Assembly (NCBI GenBank): GCA_030431525.1
Contig: JAUIJC010000019.1
Coordinates: 32,313 to 96,312 of the forward strand
Origin: Bacteroidia bacterium
GTDB lineage: Bacteria; Bacteroidota; Bacteroidia; Cytophagales; JAAEPT01
Reading direction: 5' to 3'
DNA: 64,000 nucleotides
Below, in pieces: positions 61,045-64,000 of the stretch (the stretch's first letter is position 1; each line of letters opens with the position of its first letter). The notes under the pieces were generated by a model. It searched no databases. It was not told the DNA's origin and saw only the letters and a program-made list of their open reading frames with translations. A program made the translations under genes and the position numbers.

Positions 61045-62088
61045 TCAAGGCGCAGGGAAAGGAAACTGCTGGTGAATGTCCTCAATGCCATCCAAAACAG
61101 CCTGACTCAACTTGAGCTCAATGCTGTCAATGTTTTCAGTCAACTGCTCCAAGTTGGTTGCCCCAATGATATTGCTGTAAACAAACGGGCGGGAGTTGAT
61201 ATAGGCTAAGGCCATTTGCGTCAAACTCAGATCATGTTTTTGGGCGAGCTCCGCATAGGCTTCAGTGGCTCGGTGACATTGTTCGCTGGAATAACGCGCC
61301 ATTCGTGGGAACAAGGTCAGCCGTGCCCTGTCTGGCAATGCCCCTCCTTGGTATTTACCCGTTAGCATCCCGAAAGCCAAAGGAGAATAGGCCAACAAGC
61401 CTACATTTTCACGCATGGAAACCTCAGCGCTTCCGACCTCAAACGTCCTGTTGAGCAACGAATAAGGGTTTTGCACGGTCAAACAACGAGACAGTCCATT
61501 GGCCTCAGCCAATTGCAAACAACGCATGATTCCCCATGGCGTCTCATTGGACAGACCATAATGTCGAATCTTCCCTTCCTTCACCAACTCATCCAACACC
61601 GTCAAGACTTCCAAGAAGTTATCCTCCCAAGGATCCGTCTCATCATGCACATAGCCCAACTGCCCAAAGAAATTGGTTTTGCGCTCTGGCCAGTGCAACT
61701 GATACAAATCCACATAATCCGTTTGCAAACGCTTCAGACTATTCTCAAGCGCCTCCCGAATCTGCTCACGATTATATTTTGGCCCTTTACGGATGTAAGT
61801 GTTCCAAGTCGCAGGCCCGACCACCTTAGTTGCCAAAACGAATTTGTCACGGTTAGAAGCATGCTTTGCCACCCACGTTCCAATGATGCGCTCCGTATCG
61901 CCGTAGGTCTCCTCTTTTCCCGGAACGGGATACATCTCCGCCACATCAATAAAATTGACCCCTTTTTCCAAGGCCAAATTCAATTGAGCATGGCCCTCAG
62001 CTTCGGTATTCTGCTCACCAAAGGTCATGGTGCCAAGGCAAATCTTGCTGACTTTGAGATCGGTGTTTGGGATGTGGGTGTAAAGCAT
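61045..62088 (-). CDS. Aldo/keto reductase, Tas-like
   Basis: A 347-residue TIM-barrel NADPH-dependent reductase. The AKR tetrad is visible: Asp in VNFIDVAEMYP, Tyr in AEMYP, Lys in FVLATKVVGP and His in YQLHWPERKT. The opening MLYTHIPNTDLKVSKICLGT, TFGEQNTEAEGHAQLNLALE and the PVPGKEETYGDTER insert match the E. coli Tas/YgdS group closely. The end, ATNLEQLTENIDSIELKLSQ, is the cofactor 2'-phosphate-binding region. It reduces aldehydes or ketones; the physiological substrate is unknown. Probably monocistronic, with repeat A5 just downstream. Confidence 0.93.
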   Translation of the reverse strand: MLYTHIPNTDLKVSKICLGTMTFGEQNTEAEGHAQLNLALEKGVNFIDVAEMYPVPGKEETYGDTERIIGTWVAKHASNRDKFVLATKVVGPATWNTYIRKGPKYNREQIREALENSLKRLQTDYVDLYQLHWPERKTNFFGQLGYVHDETDPWEDNFLEVLTVLDELVKEGKIRHYGLSNETPWGIMRCLQLAEANGLSRCLTVQNPYSLLNRTFEVGSAEVSMRENVGLLAYSPLAFGMLTGKYQGGALPDRARLTLFPRMARYSSEQCHRATEAYAELAQKHDLSLTQMALAYINSRPFVYSNIIGATNLEQLTENIDSIELKLSQAVLDGIEDIHQQFPFPAP

Positions 62089-62190
62089 GACGCGCTGGGT
62101 TAACTTATCTTTAGGTGCTAAAAGGGTCAGTAAAACGGAAAGTAAAGAAAATTGGCTCAGAGGAAAAAACCACGACAGCCTTTCTCCAAT

Positions 62191-62805
62191 ATGAATACAC
62201 TAAAAATCTATACGGTAGCTCTGCTCTTATTGATTAGCTGTTTTGCTTGCACTGACTATAACACCCTCCCCAACCCAACTACACTTCACATTGAAGTGGA
62301 CAAAAACATCCCCATGCTCTATGGAACGGGCCTATACACTGAGGGACCCGTCAATTCCAATTACTCCAACGACCTTTTTGTCACGGAACTTTCCTTGTAT
62401 CTGGATTCCATTTCCAACCTCACAGTGATCGATCAACCCAATTCCAACAGCTACACACTAAAAATTCACCACCTCGACGGCGTAGAACACTTCAAAACCA
62501 CCCAAACAGTCTCCACCTGCCTAAGTGTACTCATCACCAAAGACTTTGAACTGACTAAAGGAAGCTTTGAGGTTCATGCCTCACTTTTGGACCCCTACGG
62601 TTCCCTCGTTGAAGACTTTGAGTTAAAACAATTTGGTGGGGAATACGTCGTCAAACGAGAGAAAACCAAAAACGACGACGGCACAAAATCCTGTGAGGAT
62701 CCTTACAAATCTGGAAGCCAGCCCAAGATTAATGAGATAGGAAAGTTATTGGCAAAAACATTAAAGCAGAGGGTGGTGGAAAAGCTTTATAAGGAGGTGA
62801 AATAA
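62191..62805 (+). CDS. Uncharacterised lipoprotein
   Basis: 204 residues from the ATG at 62191 (MNTLKIYTVALLLLISCFAC), a lipoprotein signal with Cys20 (FAC) or the earlier SC as lipidation site; the longer frame adds 13 residues before it. The mature part is strand-rich with VDKNIPMLYGTGLYTEG, TELSLYLDSISNLTVIDQ and LITKDFELTKGSFEVHASLL, and ends in a basic helix (LKQRVVEKLYKEVK). The layout recalls outer-membrane-associated lipoproteins that assist transport or assembly, but I recognise no family. Divergent from the aldo/keto reductase. Confidence 0.6.
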   Translation: MNTLKIYTVALLLLISCFACTDYNTLPNPTTLHIEVDKNIPMLYGTGLYTEGPVNSNYSNDLFVTELSLYLDSISNLTVIDQPNSNSYTLKIHHLDGVEHFKTTQTVSTCLSVLITKDFELTKGSFEVHASLLDPYGSLVEDFELKQFGGEYVVKREKTKNDDGTKSCEDPYKSGSQPKINEIGKLLAKTLKQRVVEKLYKEVK

Positions 62806-62861
62806 AACATGATTAAACCCTGGAACCCTCTGAAAAAGATTAATAACCCGAATACTTAAAG

Positions 62862-63752
62862 CTACTTTTTCCTGAACCTATAAGTCTTTCCACCAACTAC
62901 CAGCAAGTAATCGTTGGCCTCCAAACCGAAGACTTCAATAGAAGCATCTTCCATCTGGCCTTGTTGAACAAGCTGCCCTTGAAGATTGAAAAGCTTGTAA
63001 TGGCCTGAAGCTCCTTCGACAAACAATCTCTCCTCGACTGGATTCGGATAGAAAATGGTGTCTTCCAATGGCTCTTCAGTTGAAAGCACCTTAAAGTTCA
63101 TTTGATCTAAAATGCGCTCCACCCAAAGCGAATATTGCTTGCCTGATGGATGAAGGTTGTCATTTGCGACTAAATCCGGTTCATCTAATCCTCTGCGACT
63201 GATGTCAGTGATATTCACATAGGGCACAGAATAAATGGCAGAAATGCTGTCATTAATCGCATTAAAGGCATCTAATCCTTTGGAAATATTTTCATTCCCA
63301 CCACCAAAAGGCGTGTAGGCATAATCTGGTATGGACAGGACCAACACGGAAGATGGTTCATTGCCCGCCAGCTCCAAGGCTTTCAGCAAACAGGTCTCAT
63401 AATTTTTCACATACTCATCATCAGTCCCACCTTGATAATAATCATTCACCCCGATCAATAATGTAACTAGGTCATAAGGTGGCTGTAAGCTTTCCTGCTC
63501 AATGCCATTTAACAAATTATCCGTCCGCCAACCCGTAACCGCAATGTATTTCAAGCTCTCTATCTGAAAGGATTTTTGCTCAAGAGCAACTTTCAATTGT
63601 GTTGGCCAACGCTCACTTTCATCCACTGACTGCCCAATAGTGTAGGAGTCACCCAAGGCTAGCATTTTAATCCCATCATTGGGTAAAGTCAGTTGAGCAA
63701 ATCCCTGGAACACCACCCCTAAAAACAAGAATAGCTGTAATGTGTATTTCAT
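62862..63752 (-). CDS. SGNH/GDSL hydrolase with T9SS sorting domain
   Basis: About 296 residues from the ATG at 63752 (MKYTLQLFLFLGVVFQGFAQ), a signal peptide ending GFAQ. The esterase fold shows block I MLALGDSYTIGQSVDESERW with the nucleophile Ser, block III TLLIGVNDYYQGG (Gly-x-Asn-Asp) and block V with Asp and His in NDNLHPSGKQYSLWV; all catalytic elements are in place. The last ~70 residues (TIFYPNPVEERLFVEGASGH, LEANDYLLVVGGKTYRFRKK) are a T9SS sorting domain. A surface or secreted lipase, acetyl-esterase or polysaccharide deacetylase-like esterase is the likely role. Confidence 0.9.
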   Translation of the reverse strand: MKYTLQLFLFLGVVFQGFAQLTLPNDGIKMLALGDSYTIGQSVDESERWPTQLKVALEQKSFQIESLKYIAVTGWRTDNLLNGIEQESLQPPYDLVTLLIGVNDYYQGGTDDEYVKNYETCLLKALELAGNEPSSVLVLSIPDYAYTPFGGGNENISKGLDAFNAINDSISAIYSVPYVNITDISRRGLDEPDLVANDNLHPSGKQYSLWVERILDQMNFKVLSTEEPLEDTIFYPNPVEERLFVEGASGHYKLFNLQGQLVQQGQMEDASIEVFGLEANDYLLVVGGKTYRFRKK

Positions 63753-63892
63753 CATATTCTGAGTTATCCACTCCAATAATTTAATAGACATACGCTAATA
63801 GCCTTACTTCAGATTACACCTTAAACATTTAAATACTATAGATATAAGACCTTGATCTATTCCTCTAGACAATAAAAATTTGGCCACAAAAA

Positions 63893-63922
63893 AACCCTCT
63901 TGGAACTTAATCCAAGAGGGTT
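63893..63922 (-). terminator. Terminator of the rRNA operon
   Basis: AACCCTCTTGGA (63893-63904) pairs perfectly with TCCAAGAGGGTT (63911-63922) around a 6-nt loop; on the minus strand a T-run follows. It ends the transcript carrying 5S rRNA. Confidence 0.92.
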
Positions 63923-63929
63923 ATATTAG

Positions 63930-64000
63930 GGTTGGCGGCGTCCTACTCTCCCACATGTTACTGCAGTACCATCGGCGCTGTGGGGCTTAACTTCTCTGTT
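63930..64000 (-). rRNA. rrf: 5S ribosomal RNA, 3' part (gene continues past the window)
   Basis: Read on the minus strand, the last 71 bases match the 3' two-thirds of bacterial 5S rRNA: AACAGAGAAGTTAAGCCCCA, then GCGCCGATGGTACTGCAGTA and GGGAGAGTAGGACGCCGCCA. The 5' end and the 23S and 16S genes lie to the right of the window. The terminator at 63893 follows directly. Confidence 0.97.

Noticed and set aside
63930..64000. Window end as a repeat or ncRNA of unknown type
   Set aside because: It matches the 3' part of 5S rRNA clearly.

Overview
The window reads as a chromosomal segment of a marine-type member of the Bacteroidota, most likely Cytophagales. I infer this from the type IX secretion system (T9SS) protein PorZ, four secreted proteins with T9SS C-terminal sorting domains, the gliding genes gldE-gldD, the tatA-gatA-lytic transglycosylase and mutL-rhomboid-rhomboid gene orders, near absence of Shine-Dalgarno sites, and TAnnTTTG-type promoters. 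The genus cannot be named from sequence alone. The window opens inside an FG-GAP repeat surface protein and closes inside a 5S rRNA gene (minus strand) that ends an rRNA operon lying to the right. I see no transposase, integrase, CRISPR array, tRNA or prophage.

Region 1 (0-8 kb) looks like a redox/metal stress or micro-oxic block: a Crp/Fnr regulator, a CxxC heavy-metal-binding protein, two rhodaneses, a DUF302 protein, a four-copper multicopper oxidase, a RIC-like hemerythrin-fold protein and hemN. Three palindromes of Crp/Fnr type lie in its intergenic regions, which suggests one regulon. Region 2 (8-15.3 kb) has an AT-rich Schlafen/AlbA_2-type regulator with its own repeated 10-mer, corA, a large T9SS surface protein and two small membrane or lipoprotein genes. 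Region 3 (15.3-23.4 kb) starts with a catalase-peroxidase carrying a lipoprotein signal and continues into an accessory stretch of uncharacterised genes. Two of these share a domain and are each followed by the same palindromic repeat.

Region 4 (23.5-34 kb) holds a FadL-type porin, a UbiA prenyltransferase, a GH3 glucosaminidase fused to a beta-lactamase-type hydrolase, mutL, two rhomboid proteases and an enoyl-CoA hydratase. Region 5 (34-46.4 kb) is almost entirely minus strand: an FAD monooxygenase, an NAD(P)-binding protein, an alpha/beta hydrolase, recO, porZ, a GT2 glycosyltransferase, the lytic transglycosylase, gatA, tatA, a phosphopantetheinyl transferase and a DUF4397 surface protein. 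Region 6 (46.5-64 kb) holds two coupled SDR-type genes, gltBD (glutamate synthase), a ClC channel, gldE-gldD, an aldo/keto reductase, a GDSL esterase with sorting domain, and the 5S gene.

The most distinctive non-coding content is a set of dispersed palindromic repeat families. One is a modular element of three hairpins, present in four full or nearly full copies and one half copy; its long stem keeps perfect pairing while its sequence changes. Other families are a CACAGAGGGC inverted repeat, a GGCGTCCGCC palindrome, TTAGAC-type inverted repeats and a 40-nt direct repeat. Several sit between putative operators and the genes they would control. Coding starts were moved downstream of the longest open frame where a signal peptide, lipobox or upstream terminator made this clear.
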